Counted from the first letter of the stretch, positions 43,401 through 53,244 are shown. The stretch is DNA of 64,000 nucleotides from Weissella confusa (GCA_001436895.1 JQAY01000003.1:186001-250000), one strand, 5' to 3'. Numbers and translations: made by a program. The notes: generated from the letters alone by a model not told the origin.

Positions 43401-46400
43401 GCCGCAGGATCATTCAAAACAGTGTTCAACTCTGTACCCGCTGCTGACGTAGCCACTTCGTTTGAAACTGGCGCAGTATCACCCAACGCAGTTTCAGCTG
43501 CTTGACGCGCGTCTTCTTGTGAAGTTGCTGCAACATTAACCACATCTTGCAATGCCTTTGTTGCATCAATAATATCCTGCGTCAACGCATCTGCAGAATC
43601 ACTGGCAGCTTGATCAATCAAATCTTGCAACTTCTGTACAGCTGCTTGAACTTCTGGCTCATCAGCCTGGTTTGATGCACTGGCTGCATTAATCGCAGAC
43701 ACTGCATTGCTGTTTGCCGCATTACGTTGTGTATTCGCATCGTCCACAGCATCTTGGAGTAACTTAGTAGCCGTTGTAATTTGATCAGCTGTTGACTTTG
43801 GGTCACCTAAGACTGTTTGCAAATTCTTCACGGCGTCACTTACATCGGTTTCATTAGAAACCGGTGCCGTTTGACCAAGTGTGGCATTTGCCTCCGTTCT
43901 AGCTGTTGTCTGTGCAGTTCCAGCTGCATTGACAGCATCCTGCAGTTCCTTGGTGGCATTAGCAATATCTTGGGTTAGCGCAGTGGCATCACCGTTAGCT
44001 GCCTTCTCTAGCAAGTCTGCAAGCTTCTTTTGCGCCTCTAGTACGGCGCTATCAGTCACTTGATCAGAAGTGGTCGCTTCCTCAAGCTCTTGTTGAGCCA
44101 AGTCGTTTGCATCCTCACGATCAAGCTTTGCATCAGCAACCGCCTTCTCATAGGCGTTTGTTGCATCAACAATTTCCTTTGGTGTGCTATTTGGATCATT
44201 TAGCACATCTTCCAACGCAGATTTTGCATCCTGAACACTTGGTTCATTTGTAACTGGTGTTGTACTTGCGTCCAGTGCTGCCTGAGCGGCATTCTTGACG
44301 GCATCAACAACATCTTGAGTTGCTTGCTTAATCTGATTCGTTGTTGCTCCATCTGCTGCTGCCTGAGTTTGCAAGTCTTCCAACTTTTGAACAGCATCCT
44401 TCACCGCTTGACTGCTAGTATCCGCTACTTGGTCTTGCACGTCATTTGCATCGGTATTAGCTACATCTCGCTCTGCCTTAGCTGTTTGAACGGCGTCTTC
44501 CAATGCCTGGGTTGCTTGCTTAATTTCCTCAGTGGTTGCAGTACTATTAGGGTCTAACAAGTTATTTACCTTTTGTTGAGCCTCTGTCACACCTGGTTCT
44601 TGTGAAACCGGTGCAGTATCTACTGAAGAAGCCTCAGCCCGAGCTACTGCATGATTCAACGCATTTGTCGCATTCTCAATTGCCTGGGTCGTACCCTTAT
44701 CATTTGCAGCTGCATCCAATGCATCTTGCAAATCTTTCTGTGCCTTGGCAACTTGTGGATTAGCAGACTCAACACTAGCATTAGCTACATCTTGGGCTGC
44801 CTTAGCTGCATCTTCTGCAGTCGCTCGATCTTGTTTAGCCTCGTTAATCGCATCTTCAAGATTCTTTCGGGCAGTCGCAACATCATCCGTAGCAGCTGTT
44901 GGATCGCTCGCTAGCTTATCAAGCGCTAATTGTGCATTAGCTACATTCGCTTCTTTTGATACTGGTGATGTTTCAATCAACGTAAGTTTAACGGTCCAAT
45001 CCGTCGTATTTCCTGATGCATCCATCGCCGTCACTGTTACAGTTGCAGTCCCCCCGCCACTAGCCTTTAATCGGCTAAGTACCGTCTCATAGTCAGACGA
45101 AATCGTAATACCGTCACCCGGTACATTTTGTTGATTATCCGTTACAGTATCACTTTCAGTCCTCGTATTAGCAACATAATTAATCGCCTTCAGGAAATCA
45201 GCCTCAGTGGCAGGCGCACCGGTTGTTGAAGCTGTCATGGTATTTTTAACCTTATCGCTTGCTACAACTGGCTCTGTCACATCGGCATAGATATATTTGA
45301 CAACTTGCGTCGTATTAGAATCGTTATCATATGTCAACACAGTATTTCGACTGTTTGAAGTTAACGTATATCCTGGTACTTCTGGTGCAATCTGTGTGTA
45401 ATCAACCTTATTGTTGGTTTGACCAGTCAGAATGTATTGTTGCTTGCCTTGGCTATCAGTCAATGGGCGACCAACCTCGTCGTACAAATCAACCCGCACT
45501 TTTTGTTCAACAGGGACATATGTGACAACAGCTGCTTGGCTGGCCCCGTCATTATCAGCTACCACGTCGAACGTGATGGTATATGTTGCCGAAGAACCAT
45601 CTGTTGCGATATTCCAAACCATCCCCGAAACTTGTGGCACAGTATCGATCTTGTATCCCTTTGGCGCGGTAATCGTGCCAGTCGTGATTTGATCAGTACC
45701 ATTCGTCAATGTTTGGTTCGCTTGTGGGAACGCAGGAGTGTTCTCAGCACCGTCGGCGTATTGTTGTGTAATTGTGGCTGTTTGTTGGTCAGCCTTGTAA
45801 TTGACAACAAATTGTTGCATTTCAGCATCAGTGTCTGATGACCCATTATTAGTTTCATCGAAGTTAGGGTTCGCAGCTAATGCGTCAGCCATTGTGTTAT
45901 ATACGACACCATCTGGGCCAGTAACTGTGTACGTGTAACCCTTCACCTTATTCAATTCCTCATCCGTGTAGCCATCTGGCGCTTCAATCGTTTTACCCGT
46001 ATCCCCGCGAACTGTCGAGGTACTTTGTGAAACTGATGTTGCACCATCAGAGACTTTAATTTGGAACTGTGCGATTTGCGTAGAAGCCGTTAGTTTAGTC
46101 GTTGTGTTCTGAGGTTCAGGGTCCGTTACCCCGTTTTCATCCGCATAGTTCGTGTAATTATTATCAAACTTTCCGGTAAACGTCACCGTTGTGCCGTCAG
46201 ATAAAATAACACCACTAATAAGACCCTTGCCGTCTGTCGTAATGCCATCATCAGCCACATAATATCCTGATGGAGCAGTGTATTCGTATGAATAATCCTT
46301 ATCAGTACGACCATTTTGGGTGTTAACCGTTGTAGTTGTTCCACCTGGCATTGTCTGACTGACTGTTGCTCTTTGATTACCAGGGGCAAAAATGACCACC

Positions 46401-49400
46401 AAATTTTGTGGTTTGCTATCAGTCGCCGCATTTCCATTAGGTGTGTCATCCCAAAGCAAGGTGTACTCGGCTTCTGTGGCGGCATCATTGTATGTCACAT
46501 TATATTGATCACCATTGATAGCTGCAATGTAGTAACCTGATGGCGCCTTAATAGTGCCTGATTGTGGTTGGCCAGTTTTACCACTTAATGATTCATCTGC
46601 TGGTGCATCACTTGGCACGCTAACCGCATTTGAATACGAGTACATAATGTTTCCTTGTTGCGTTGCCGGTTGCAACGTAAATTCAAAGTTTTGTGGATCA
46701 CTATCAGAAGCTGCTGAGTTATTTGTGTCGTCGTACGTAAACGATACCCAAAGCTCTTTACCATCGGATGAAACGCTTGTTGTTGCACCTGAGTATGATG
46801 GTTGCTGAGCGTCAAAGTAGTAACCTGAATCAGCGGTGAACTTCGTAGACTCCAAAGTTGCACTTGTCTCACCAACAAAGGCAACTGATGACATTGGTGC
46901 ACCTGAGAACGTTACATTAGCTGATTGATAATCGGCAGTGTAGTTAACATCAAATGCTTGTGCAGAACTATCAGATTGGTTTGAGCCATTCACAGTGTTG
47001 TCATAGTTTCCAACTGCTGCGACAGCTGCTGACAATGTTGCATATTCAATACGATTACCATCATCGTCTGTCACCGTTACTGTATAGCCGTAACCAGACA
47101 CTGCCAAGCTAGATTCCAAGTCGCCAAAATTAATTGCCCCACTTGTTACACCGCTAGCGCTCGTTGCGTAGTCTGATTGTGTCCCAGCAGAGCCAATATT
47201 AACAACCGCCTCTTGATATGAGGCTTGAGGAACAATAATGAAAGTTGTAATTCCTTTCTTATCATCGTCGTATACAGGATTATCATCATACGCAGCCTGT
47301 AACGTTGCGTATGGACCAGACGTACTTCCATTTGGATGCTCAACTATAACCGTATAGGTATAACCTTTGGTCATTTCCAATTTTTGCAAATTTGTATCGT
47401 TCAAATCTGAACCATCAGATAGCGTAAATGAAATTTTTTCATTCGTATTACCCGTTGACTCTGAAAGTACTTCTCCAGCATGCTCATCACCAGTTGTTTC
47501 ACTAATTATCACACGAGCCGTTTGAATTTCTGGTAAATAATTGACAGTATATTGCTGTGCCGAGGCATCTGATGCTCCGGCATTAGCCGTATTATCATAC
47601 AATCCAGTTGAACCAGCGAGTGCTGAAGACAACGTTGTAAATGTTGTCCCATCCGGTGTAGAAATCGTATAACGATAACCTGAACGAGCCAAGTCACTGT
47701 CACTTGTAGCAAATGATACTCGTCCACTAGTAACACCAGCAGAAGAAGCAAAAGTTAATCCAGCTGTAACGTTAGACGGCAAGTTCGAAGCCGAACCAGC
47801 AATCAATGCAGCTGATTGATACTGCGCGACATATGAAACCGTGAACGTCTGAATATCGGCATCAGAATTTCCAATATTGTTAGTACTGTCGTAAACATTA
47901 TTAGCCACCGATGCCGCTGACAATGTAGCATATTCAGAACCATCTGGCCCCGTAACAACGTATGAATATCCTTGTTCATACAAATCACCGTCACTTAGTG
48001 GCAAAGCCATCGAACCATTTGTCACTCCGGATGTCGTTGGTCCTTGATAACCAGCATAAATTGGTGAGTTGGCATCCCCAACAATTGTGGCTTGTTGCTT
48101 CAACGCTACGTAGCTGATGATAAACGATTGCATATCCGCATCACTAGTGCCGTCATTACTTGTATTATCAAACGTCGTATGGTCAGCCTGTGCGGCTGAC
48201 AACGTTGCATAAGGTTCACTTCGCTCACCGTTAGTTTCATAGTAAACAATATATGAATAACCTGGCTTATTAACCAAGCTGTCAGTCCCACGGAACGGGA
48301 TTTCTCCAGCTGTTTTTCCATGAACGGAATCAATGACACTGCCACGGTCGATTGGTGATTTCGAATCCACCGCCAAAACAACAATTTGTGAGTCAGCTGT
48401 ATAACTCACCATAAATGATTGCACACTACCATCGATTGAACCTGTATTGGTAGTGTTGTCAAATAAGCTATTCGCAGCGACCGCTGATGATAACGTGCTG
48501 TACGTTGAACCATCAGGTCCTGTTACCGTGTAGTGGTAACCCGGACTATATAGGCTATTTTCTGTATTCGCGGCAAAAGAGATGCTACCACTGGTTACAC
48601 CAGCTGCACTATCTAGCGTTTGCCCTCCGTTAATTGGTGAATCCGTTGCGACTTGCACAACAGCTGATTGACTATCAGCTGTGTAAACGACGTAAAATCC
48701 TTGGATTCTTCTATCAGTAACGGCCGAACCATTATCAGTGTTGTCAAAGGAACTTTCAGCGCCAACCGCAGCACTTAATGTTGCATATTGTCGTGAACCG
48801 TAACGACCCCACACAGTGTAATGATAACCAGACAAGGCCAAATCTCCATCTGAAATACTGAACCCCAAGCTGCCTGAGGTAACTCCGCTTGCACTGTCAG
48901 CCACAGATTGAGATGAATATGGTCCTGTCGAGTCCAAGATTACTCGCGCCTCTTGGTAAGCGGCACTATACGACACCATGAAGCTCTGTACAGCCACATC
49001 ACTTGGACCCAAATTATTTGTATTATCATATAGGCCGTTATTAGCCAGAGCTGAGGCCAAATTGCTGTATACCGTACCATCCGGTCCAGTGACCGTGTAC
49101 GTATATCCTAATTGACCTAGAGCTTGGTCGTCCTTTGCAAAACTAATGGTGCCTGACGTTGAACCACTCGCAGAGTCGGCAAGGCTACCAGCTGAAATTG
49201 GTGACGTTGAAGTCACTGCGATTACAGCTGATTGGGTGTTAGCTGAGTATGTGATTGTAAACATATCAGGATTAGCATCAGAAATACCTGATGTTGTGTT
49301 GTTTGCATTGTACTTGTTGTGAGCCGATACCGCTGCAGAAAGTGTTGCATAGCTAGTTGAATCACTGCCATAAGTTAAGGTGTACGTGTATCCAGATACC

Positions 49401-50758
49401 GCCAATTGTGAATCAGCTGTCGTAAATGATCCGTTTGGTAAAAAGTTAATGGTACTACCAGTCTTCCCATTTGCTGACATAACAGCTTGTGAATTTGCAC
49501 TGATTGGTGAGTCAGCTGATACATTAATTACCGCAGCCTGGCTCATTGGGATGTAATTCACGACAAAACGTTGGGCTTCCGCATCGGTCGAAGCCGTGTT
49601 ATTGGTTGAGTCAAACTTACCACCAGCGGCTGACATCGCTTCTGCCAGCGTTGAATAATAAGTTGTGTGTGTGGCATCTGGGCCATACCCAACTTGGTAG
49701 GTATACCCAGATACGGCCAAATTAGAATCCGTTGTTGAAAAAGTCATCGAACCGTCAGTTACGCCCGTGACACTCTCAATCATTGACCCTGTGTTAATCG
49801 GTGAATTTTGCTGTACACGAATGTAGGCTGATTGGTAGTTCGCCTTGTATGACACGCGGAAGTTTTGCGCTGAAGAGTCTGATGACCCCGAGCCATTTTC
49901 CGTATTGTCATACAAGTTATTAGCTGCCGTTGCGGCTGAAAGCGTCGCATAACTTGAGCCATTCGGTGCATACACAACGTACGTGTATCCACTAACTGCC
50001 AATTGTGAGTCCGTCTTTGCGAATGAAATTGACCCACTCGTCACGCCAGCAGCTGAATCAACAGCTGAATTCATCTTAATTGGTGATGAGCTATCAACGA
50101 CGACATTTGCTGCCTGGTATTGTGCTTTGTACGTATAAGTAATGGTTGAGACCAAGTCATCGTCAAACTTACCATCGGTGTCACCTGATGAACTTATTAA
50201 CGTGTAACCTTGAATGAGCTTTGAACCATCTGGAATATTCGATCCAACCGGGCCAGTTGCAGAAGTAGCCGGACTGATTGTCTTGCCACTTTGATCCACA
50301 AAGTTATACGTTACCGTAGCCGTCCTTGGTGAGTAAACCACCTTAAACTGTTGCTGGTAGGCATCCGTACGAGCATTCGTCGCATTTTGGGTATTGTCAT
50401 ACTTTTGAGCAGCCACGGCTGATGCCAAGGTTGTATAAGTTCCCAACAGCGATGCCGCCGAACCCATTTGATCATAAACGTGGACAACATACGTGTAGCC
50501 GCTCTTTGCAAGTTGTGAGTCCTTGTTAGAGAAGGAAATCGTACTACTTGCCGGTCCATTAGCAATTTCGCTGATTGCCGAATAATTCAATAGTGAATTT
50601 CCTGACGTATCAACCGCACTTGTAATCAAGTTAGCGTACTGGTTGGTCTTATAGGTCACAATAAATGCTTGTGAAGAAGTATCAGTTGTGCCAGCATATG
50701 CCGTACTGTCATATCGTGGGTGCGCAGCCAATGCCGATGACAAGGTTGTGTAAGCCAC
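40412..50758 (-). CDS. Giant LPxTA-anchored surface protein, C-terminal 3448 residues (frameshifted from its N-terminus)
   Basis: This is the main part of a cell-wall adhesin. It begins with about 17 repeats of 85-95 residues (SGYTYTV, ATLSSA, YDNT, SD, QSFMVSY motifs) and two MucBP-like units. An Ig-like segment (about 44985-45280) follows, then about 11 doublets of a helical repeat (APVSNE / VQAAI). The end is LPYTA (40523-40537), a hydrophobic helix and KRRKNEDKN, a sortase signal of LPxTA type. The first possible start here, GTG at 50758, has no ribosome site. The reading frame upstream of it joins the KxYKxGKxW fragment after one base is restored, so this piece is not an independent gene. 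Confidence 0.9.
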   Translation of the reverse strand: MAYTTLSSALAAHPRYDSTAYAGTTDTSSQAFIVTYKTNQYANLITSAVDTSGNSLLNYSAISEIANGPASSTISFSNKDSQLAKSGYTYVVHVYDQMGSAASLLGTYTTLASAVAAQKYDNTQNATNARTDAYQQQFKVVYSPRTATVTYNFVDQSGKTISPATSATGPVGSNIPDGSKLIQGYTLISSSGDTDGKFDDDLVSTITYTYKAQYQAANVVVDSSSPIKMNSAVDSAAGVTSGSISFAKTDSQLAVSGYTYVVYAPNGSSYATLSAATAANNLYDNTENGSGSSDSSAQNFRVSYKANYQSAYIRVQQNSPINTGSMIESVTGVTDGSMTFSTTDSNLAVSGYTYQVGYGPDATHTTYYSTLAEAMSAAGGKFDSTNNTASTDAEAQRFVVNYIPMSQAAVINVSADSPISANSQAVMSANGKTGSTINFLPNGSFTTADSQLAVSGYTYTLTYGSDSTSYATLSAAVSAHNKYNANNTTSGISDANPDMFTITYSANTQSAVIAVTSTSPISAGSLADSASGSTSGTISFAKDDQALGQLGYTYTVTGPDGTVYSNLASALANNGLYDNTNNLGPSDVAVQSFMVSYSAAYQEARVILDSTGPYSSQSVADSASGVTSGSLGFSISDGDLALSGYHYTVWGRYGSRQYATLSAAVGAESSFDNTDNGSAVTDRRIQGFYVVYTADSQSAVVQVATDSPINGGQTLDSAAGVTSGSISFAANTENSLYSPGYHYTVTGPDGSTYSTLSSAVAANSLFDNTTNTGSIDGSVQSFMVSYTADSQIVVLAVDSKSPIDRGSVIDSVHGKTAGEIPFRGTDSLVNKPGYSYIVYYETNGERSEPYATLSAAQADHTTFDNTSNDGTSDADMQSFIISYVALKQQATIVGDANSPIYAGYQGPTTSGVTNGSMALPLSDGDLYEQGYSYVVTGPDGSEYATLSAASVANNVYDSTNNIGNSDADIQTFTVSYVAQYQSAALIAGSASNLPSNVTAGLTFASSAGVTSGRVSFATSDSDLARSGYRYTISTPDGTTFTTLSSALAGSTGLYDNTANAGASDASAQQYTVNYLPEIQTARVIISETTGDEHAGEVLSESTGNTNEKISFTLSDGSDLNDTNLQKLEMTKGYTYTVIVEHPNGSTSGPYATLQAAYDDNPVYDDDKKGITTFIIVPQASYQEAVVNIGSAGTQSDYATSASGVTSGAINFGDLESSLAVSGYGYTVTVTDDDGNRIEYATLSAAVAAVGNYDNTVNGSNQSDSSAQAFDVNYTADYQSANVTFSGAPMSSVAFVGETSATLESTKFTADSGYYFDAQQPSYSGATTSVSSDGKELWVSFTYDDTNNSAASDSDPQNFEFTLQPATQQGNIMYSYSNAVSVPSDAPADESLSGKTGQPQSGTIKAPSGYYIAAINGDQYNVTYNDAATEAEYTLLWDDTPNGNAATDSKPQNLVVIFAPGNQRATVSQTMPGGTTTTVNTQNGRTDKDYSYEYTAPSGYYVADDGITTDGKGLISGVILSDGTTVTFTGKFDNNYTNYADENGVTDPEPQNTTTKLTASTQIAQFQIKVSDGATSVSQSTSTVRGDTGKTIEAPDGYTDEELNKVKGYTYTVTGPDGVVYNTMADALAANPNFDETNNGSSDTDAEMQQFVVNYKADQQTATITQQYADGAENTPAFPQANQTLTNGTDQITTGTITAPKGYKIDTVPQVSGMVWNIATDGSSATYTITFDVVADNDGASQAAVVTYVPVEQKVRVDLYDEVGRPLTDSQGKQQYILTGQTNNKVDYTQIAPEVPGYTLTSNSRNTVLTYDNDSNTTQVVKYIYADVTEPVVASDKVKNTMTASTTGAPATEADFLKAINYVANTRTESDTVTDNQQNVPGDGITISSDYETVLSRLKASGGGTATVTVTAMDASGNTTDWTVKLTLIETSPVSKEANVANAQLALDKLASDPTAATDDVATARKNLEDAINEAKQDRATAEDAAKAAQDVANASVESANPQVAKAQKDLQDALDAAANDKGTTQAIENATNALNHAVARAEASSVDTAPVSQEPGVTEAQQKVNNLLDPNSTATTEEIKQATQALEDAVQTAKAERDVANTDANDVQDQVADTSSQAVKDAVQKLEDLQTQAAADGATTNQIKQATQDVVDAVKNAAQAALDASTTPVTNEPSVQDAKSALEDVLNDPNSTPKEIVDATNAYEKAVADAKLDREDANDLAQQELEEATTSDQVTDSAVLEAQKKLADLLEKAANGDATALTQDIANATKELQDAVNAAGTAQTTARTEANATLGQTAPVSNETDVSDAVKNLQTVLGDPKSTADQITTATKLLQDAVDDANTQRNAANSNAVSAINAASASNQADEPEVQAAVQKLQDLIDQAASDSADALTQDIIDATKALQDVVNVAATSQEDARQAAETALGDTAPVSNEVATSAAGTELNTVLNDPAATVTAIKEATQQLLNATAADKSNRSDANRQANTAIRDAQNSNQAGEPEVIIALQKLKDAQVLAANDSSAALTQTILDDIQALKNAEQIAWQNQSSARSRAEEAMDNTPAVTNEATVQSALDNLNNVLNNPSSTVAEIDNATQALTDATNTAKADRDAANQKADTAISKAQNSNQGAEQTVQDAIRALQEVQEEAANDSADALTADIQQKIAELQTAVTAAAKTQEEARNSADDAKQQTAPVTNEPAVQTALDELNEVLNNPASTADAIKQATQQLLNATEDTLEDRDAAKLDAQNAITNALGSDQSAEPAIQAAIKNLQDVIKNANADSPDALTEDIKTAQKALEDAISGADAKQQEARDAAQDLIGKTAPVSNEVATAQARNALESVLANTLATANDIEEATQTLQEALAADNEKRDSATTTGNQLIETTNAGATSNEPLVQKALADLQNVVNEAAMDTPNALTKDIQAAIDALNAANDTAKVNQATAREAADSAISQTAPVSNESAVKDAQDKLQSLINDPTSTAKNIEGATKTLITATATAKSLRDDANDTAETTINGVQNDDVANEPSVQAAIDRLRDVMNEAAANNENNLTVDIQRATDDLKNAITAANTSRQTAVDAAETLLQQTAPLSNESAVSQSADKLNDLLDALKDDVVSNDPTTAELEVATKGLQDALQAEGQKRTTANNAAETAIDQAKQSKVAGDSAVQDALNHLQDVMNNAANNDPDALTADIESATKAVQDAMNAAKSDRDAATTDANNLIGKVAPISNEPGVAEALQNLQDALNGTTTGSDIRDATTKLQQALDAANAARNTANDAGKRAITDANVSAVATDPAVVSAMRHLQDVMNNAANDNPEALTADIEVAIEALQYAITNAKNQGSGEHPTDNTPGETEPGTTLPDSVTTVPAPGQTPELVDVMPSVSDSDAPIQLIENSQPQIVASAFGPGSVQLPYTAADGQRQNWHMVSLGIYLFSTMFLLGATKRRKNEDKN
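40765..44970 (-). repeat. Helical repeat array of the surface protein
   Basis: About 11 doublets of roughly 126 residues each alternate two related units. One starts with APVSNE and continues A-L-VL-DP-ST-I-AT-L-A. The other reads NQA-EP-VQAAI-LQDV then DALTADIQ-A-L-A. The pattern is a heptad-like helical bundle rod of the DUF1542 kind, probably a stalk through the wall. Confidence 0.85.
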
Positions 50759-51825
50759 TGAGTCAGGCTTGTCTGATCCAGCATAGGTAACGGTATAAGT
50801 GTATCCCGCTCGGACCAGCCCCCGTCGTTCGTTGCAAACGAAATACTAGTGTTAGTTGCCCCACTCGTTGATGCAAATGTTGTACCAGCACTTAGTGGAC
50901 CATTCGGATCATACTTAATAACCGCTGATTGCGTTTGCCCAATATAATTCACCGTGAACACCTGAGCTGAAGAGTCAGTAGCCGCAGAATTATTAGTTGC
51001 ATCATAAATTGAATTTGCTGCAACCGCTGAAGACAACGTGCTATACGTTGAGCCGTTTGGGCCCTTAACAACATACGTGTATCCAGCAGTTGAAAGTGAT
51101 GCATCAGTGTATGGTATTGTCAAAGCGGCACTGGTTGTTCCAACTGAAGAAGCCACAGTTGAACCCGCCTTAATTGGTGACAACCCATCAACCACCAAAC
51201 TCGTGGTTTGCGTTACCGGACGGTAGTTTACCGTAAAGGTTTGGTAACTACCGTCGGAACTGCCACTATTGTTAGTATTATCAAATCGCTCAATGGCTTG
51301 AGCCGAGGCTAGCGTTGAATACTCAGTTGCGCCACCCGGACCTTGAACCGTGTAGGTGTATCCTGACTTTGCCAAGGCTGAATCAGTTGTATTGAACGAA
51401 ATTGACCCATCAGTTGGACCGTAAATACCTTGCATATATGAAGCCGTACCAGACGTCACGTATGAACTACCATCGTACGTATAATTTTGCGTATACAAAT
51501 AGGCAGTTTGCGACTGTGCCGTGTAGTTAACTGTCCAATTTTGTGGTGATGCATCAGATGCCACACCGGCTGTATTAGCTGTACTATCCCAAGCGTTGGT
51601 CGCCGCCGCATAAGCAGCTGACATTGTCGCGTATGAACTACCATTGGGATCCGTCACGGTATAGTTATATCCTGAACGCACCAAAGAAGCATCGACACTG
51701 CTGCTAGCGAGCGAGCTACCACCAAGTGGCTTTGTTTGATCGATGTTCCAATATGATGTAATCGCGGAAGAGCCGTTCCATAGTTCAGGCTTGTTCGTAT
51801 TAACAATGGCTTCCTGTTGTACGGT
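45525..51825 (-). repeat. Beta repeat array of the surface protein (about 21 units)
   Basis: Units of roughly 85-95 residues share Q-A-V start, TSGSISF, DSQLA-SGYTYTV, GPDGS, YATLSSA, (Y/F)DNT, SD and a closing F-V-Y strand. Some later units are divergent (45525-47500), suggesting older copies. The array spans the frameshift at 50819-50823. A mucin- or glycan-binding role is likely but unproven. Confidence 0.85.
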
Positions 51826-53097
51826 TCCCTTATATTTAATGGTAATAACGTTATTACCAGCTGTTTGCGATACAGTCACGTCATTGGCACTACTTGCCGT
51901 ATAACCACGAATCGTGGGTGCGGCAAAAGCCATGTCATCTGTACCAGCTTTGGCTCCGGAAGACAGACCGCTGATTCCAATGATATCCCCAACCGCAGCC
52001 ACAAATGTCGTTGGATCTTTGATTGTGTTCCCGTTGGCGTCAACATACTTAACGGTTGTGGTACCAGTCGATAAAGTACCCGACATACTATCAAATGATG
52101 CATATTGGTCATTCTTATTCTGTCCATTAATGGCATTCAACCCGACTGTCAGGGCTGTCGCTGGTGCAAGCGTTACCTTGGCCTTCGCTGTATCTACCGT
52201 CCAACTTGAAGACTCGCTGTTCTGTGTTTTATTCGTTGTCATTGTGGCAACAATTGATGGGCCACCGTTTGGTCCACCAGTTGGGTTCCATGTCAACGTA
52301 TACTTAATCGTACTGCTCCAGTTAGATAGGTTGTACCCGTCGGTATATGTTGCTGTTCCAGCAACACCACTTTGCTTTCCCTGTGTAGCAGTCAATGTTC
52401 CCGAGCTATTGGTTGTTCGCAAGGCACCAAAGGGGCCTTCAGCCGGGTCATTCTTATCTGTGTTTTTGTGAAAATCAATACCAAAGGCATAGGCGTTCTT
52501 CATGCCTTCGATACCCAGACCACCGCCACCCTTAGATGAAAAATCGTAAGCAGTCGCAATCTTATTCGGGTCAGTTGGCGTCAAGAGCAAACCAGTCCAG
52601 TCAGAATAGTCGCGAGGCATAAATTGATCAGCATCACGGACGTTTGGGTGCAGGTACCCAGTAACGGTAAACGTTTTTGTTGCATCAAATTGACGTGTCA
52701 GATACGTATAACCGGCAGTGCTGGCACCATTGGCCACCAGTTTTGTGTAATAAGCTCCCGCTGGGTCCTTATAAAGTGTGCTTCCGTACGCACGGTCGCC
52801 TGTCCAGGTTGACCCATTGTAGCTCCCCAATCCAGTCACGTCGCTGTAATTCCAAGCACTAGAACCATTCCATGAAACAGTACGACTACCGCCTGTAGCC
52901 GTGTCAGCATCAGTCACCGTATCAATGGTCGCCGAAGAGTTTGTTTGGGCTGCAAAAACACTCCCCAATCGATCGCTAAATAAGTCAAAAACTTTACTAG
53001 TATCATTAGCCGTTATCAGCGATACTACGGTTAGACCAGCAACCACCCAAAACTTACCGCTTTTGTACATTTTTTTATGTTGCTTAAATCCCCTCAT
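50656..53097 (-). CDS. Giant surface protein, N-terminal fragment with KxYKxGKxW signal and lectin-like domain
   Basis: The N-terminal 760 residues carry the export and binding head of the adhesin. MRGFKQHKKMYKSGKFW is the KxYKxGKxW-type signal (residues 9-17), with cleavage probable near residue 49-52. Residues about 72-325 resemble an L-type lectin domain (WNGSSAWNY, DWTGLLLTP, AYAFGIDFHKN). A MucBP-like unit and about four beta repeats follow. The frame leaves the repeat sequence after FATNDGG at 50819-50823 and runs into 56 unrelated residues. A GGGGAG site precedes the ATG at 53097. As written, the product would lack a wall anchor. Confidence 0.9.
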   Translation of the reverse strand: MRGFKQHKKMYKSGKFWVVAGLTVVSLITANDTSKVFDLFSDRLGSVFAAQTNSSATIDTVTDADTATGGSRTVSWNGSSAWNYSDVTGLGSYNGSTWTGDRAYGSTLYKDPAGAYYTKLVANGASTAGYTYLTRQFDATKTFTVTGYLHPNVRDADQFMPRDYSDWTGLLLTPTDPNKIATAYDFSSKGGGGLGIEGMKNAYAFGIDFHKNTDKNDPAEGPFGALRTTNSSGTLTATQGKQSGVAGTATYTDGYNLSNWSSTIKYTLTWNPTGGPNGGPSIVATMTTNKTQNSESSSWTVDTAKAKVTLAPATALTVGLNAINGQNKNDQYASFDSMSGTLSTGTTTVKYVDANGNTIKDPTTFVAAVGDIIGISGLSSGAKAGTDDMAFAAPTIRGYTASSANDVTVSQTAGNNVITIKYKGTVQQEAIVNTNKPELWNGSSAITSYWNIDQTKPLGGSSLASSSVDASLVRSGYNYTVTDPNGSSYATMSAAYAAATNAWDSTANTAGVASDASPQNWTVNYTAQSQTAYLYTQNYTYDGSSYVTSGTASYMQGIYGPTDGSISFNTTDSALAKSGYTYTVQGPGGATEYSTLASAQAIERFDNTNNSGSSDGSYQTFTVNYRPVTQTTSLVVDGLSPIKAGSTVASSVGTTSAALTIPYTDASLSTAGYTYVVKGPNGSTYSTLSSAVAANSIYDATNNSAATDSSAQVFTVNYIGQTQSAVIKYDPNGPLSAGTTFASTSGATNTSISFATNDGGWSERDTLIPLPMLDQTSLTQWLTQPCHRHWLRTHDMTVRHMLAQLILLHKHLL
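50817..50825 (-). other. Frameshift point in the surface protein gene
   Basis: The minus strand has GACGGGGGCTGG. Inserting one G in the G5 run gives D-G-G-L-V-R-A-G-Y-T-Y, which agrees with the D-x-x-L spacing of all sibling repeats. So a one-base deletion in a homopolymer (real, phase-variable or sequencing error) separates the two fragments. Confidence 0.85.
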
Positions 53098-53161
53098 TAT
53101 CCATACTCCCCTGTAAAACTAAGGCATGTGAATGGACATTCAAGCCCTTAACACTCACTGC

Positions 53162-53190
53162 ACTATAATTTAATACTAACAAAAAAGCAA
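53162..53190 (-). promoter_or_regulatory. Promoter of the surface protein gene
   Basis: Minus-strand -10 TATAGT (53162-53167) with -35 TTGCTT (53185-53190), 17-base spacing. A 65-base leader follows. Confidence 0.5.
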
Positions 53191-53244
53191 TGATAGGCTA
53201 ATGCATTTATCATATCTGTTATTTTGTTTTTGAATAAAAAAATA

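Noticed and set aside
46183-46488. Out-of-frame and antisense frames inside the surface protein gene
   Set aside because: They arise from repetitive low-complexity sequence and lack ribosome sites.
50656-50758. Two separate, overlapping surface protein genes
   Set aside because: The downstream frame has no ribosome site or signal, and a one-base change joins the two exactly on the repeat consensus.
40765-51825. CRISPR array or mobile repeat suggested by the very regular repeats
   Set aside because: The repeats lie inside one reading frame, vary at third codon positions and encode protein domains.
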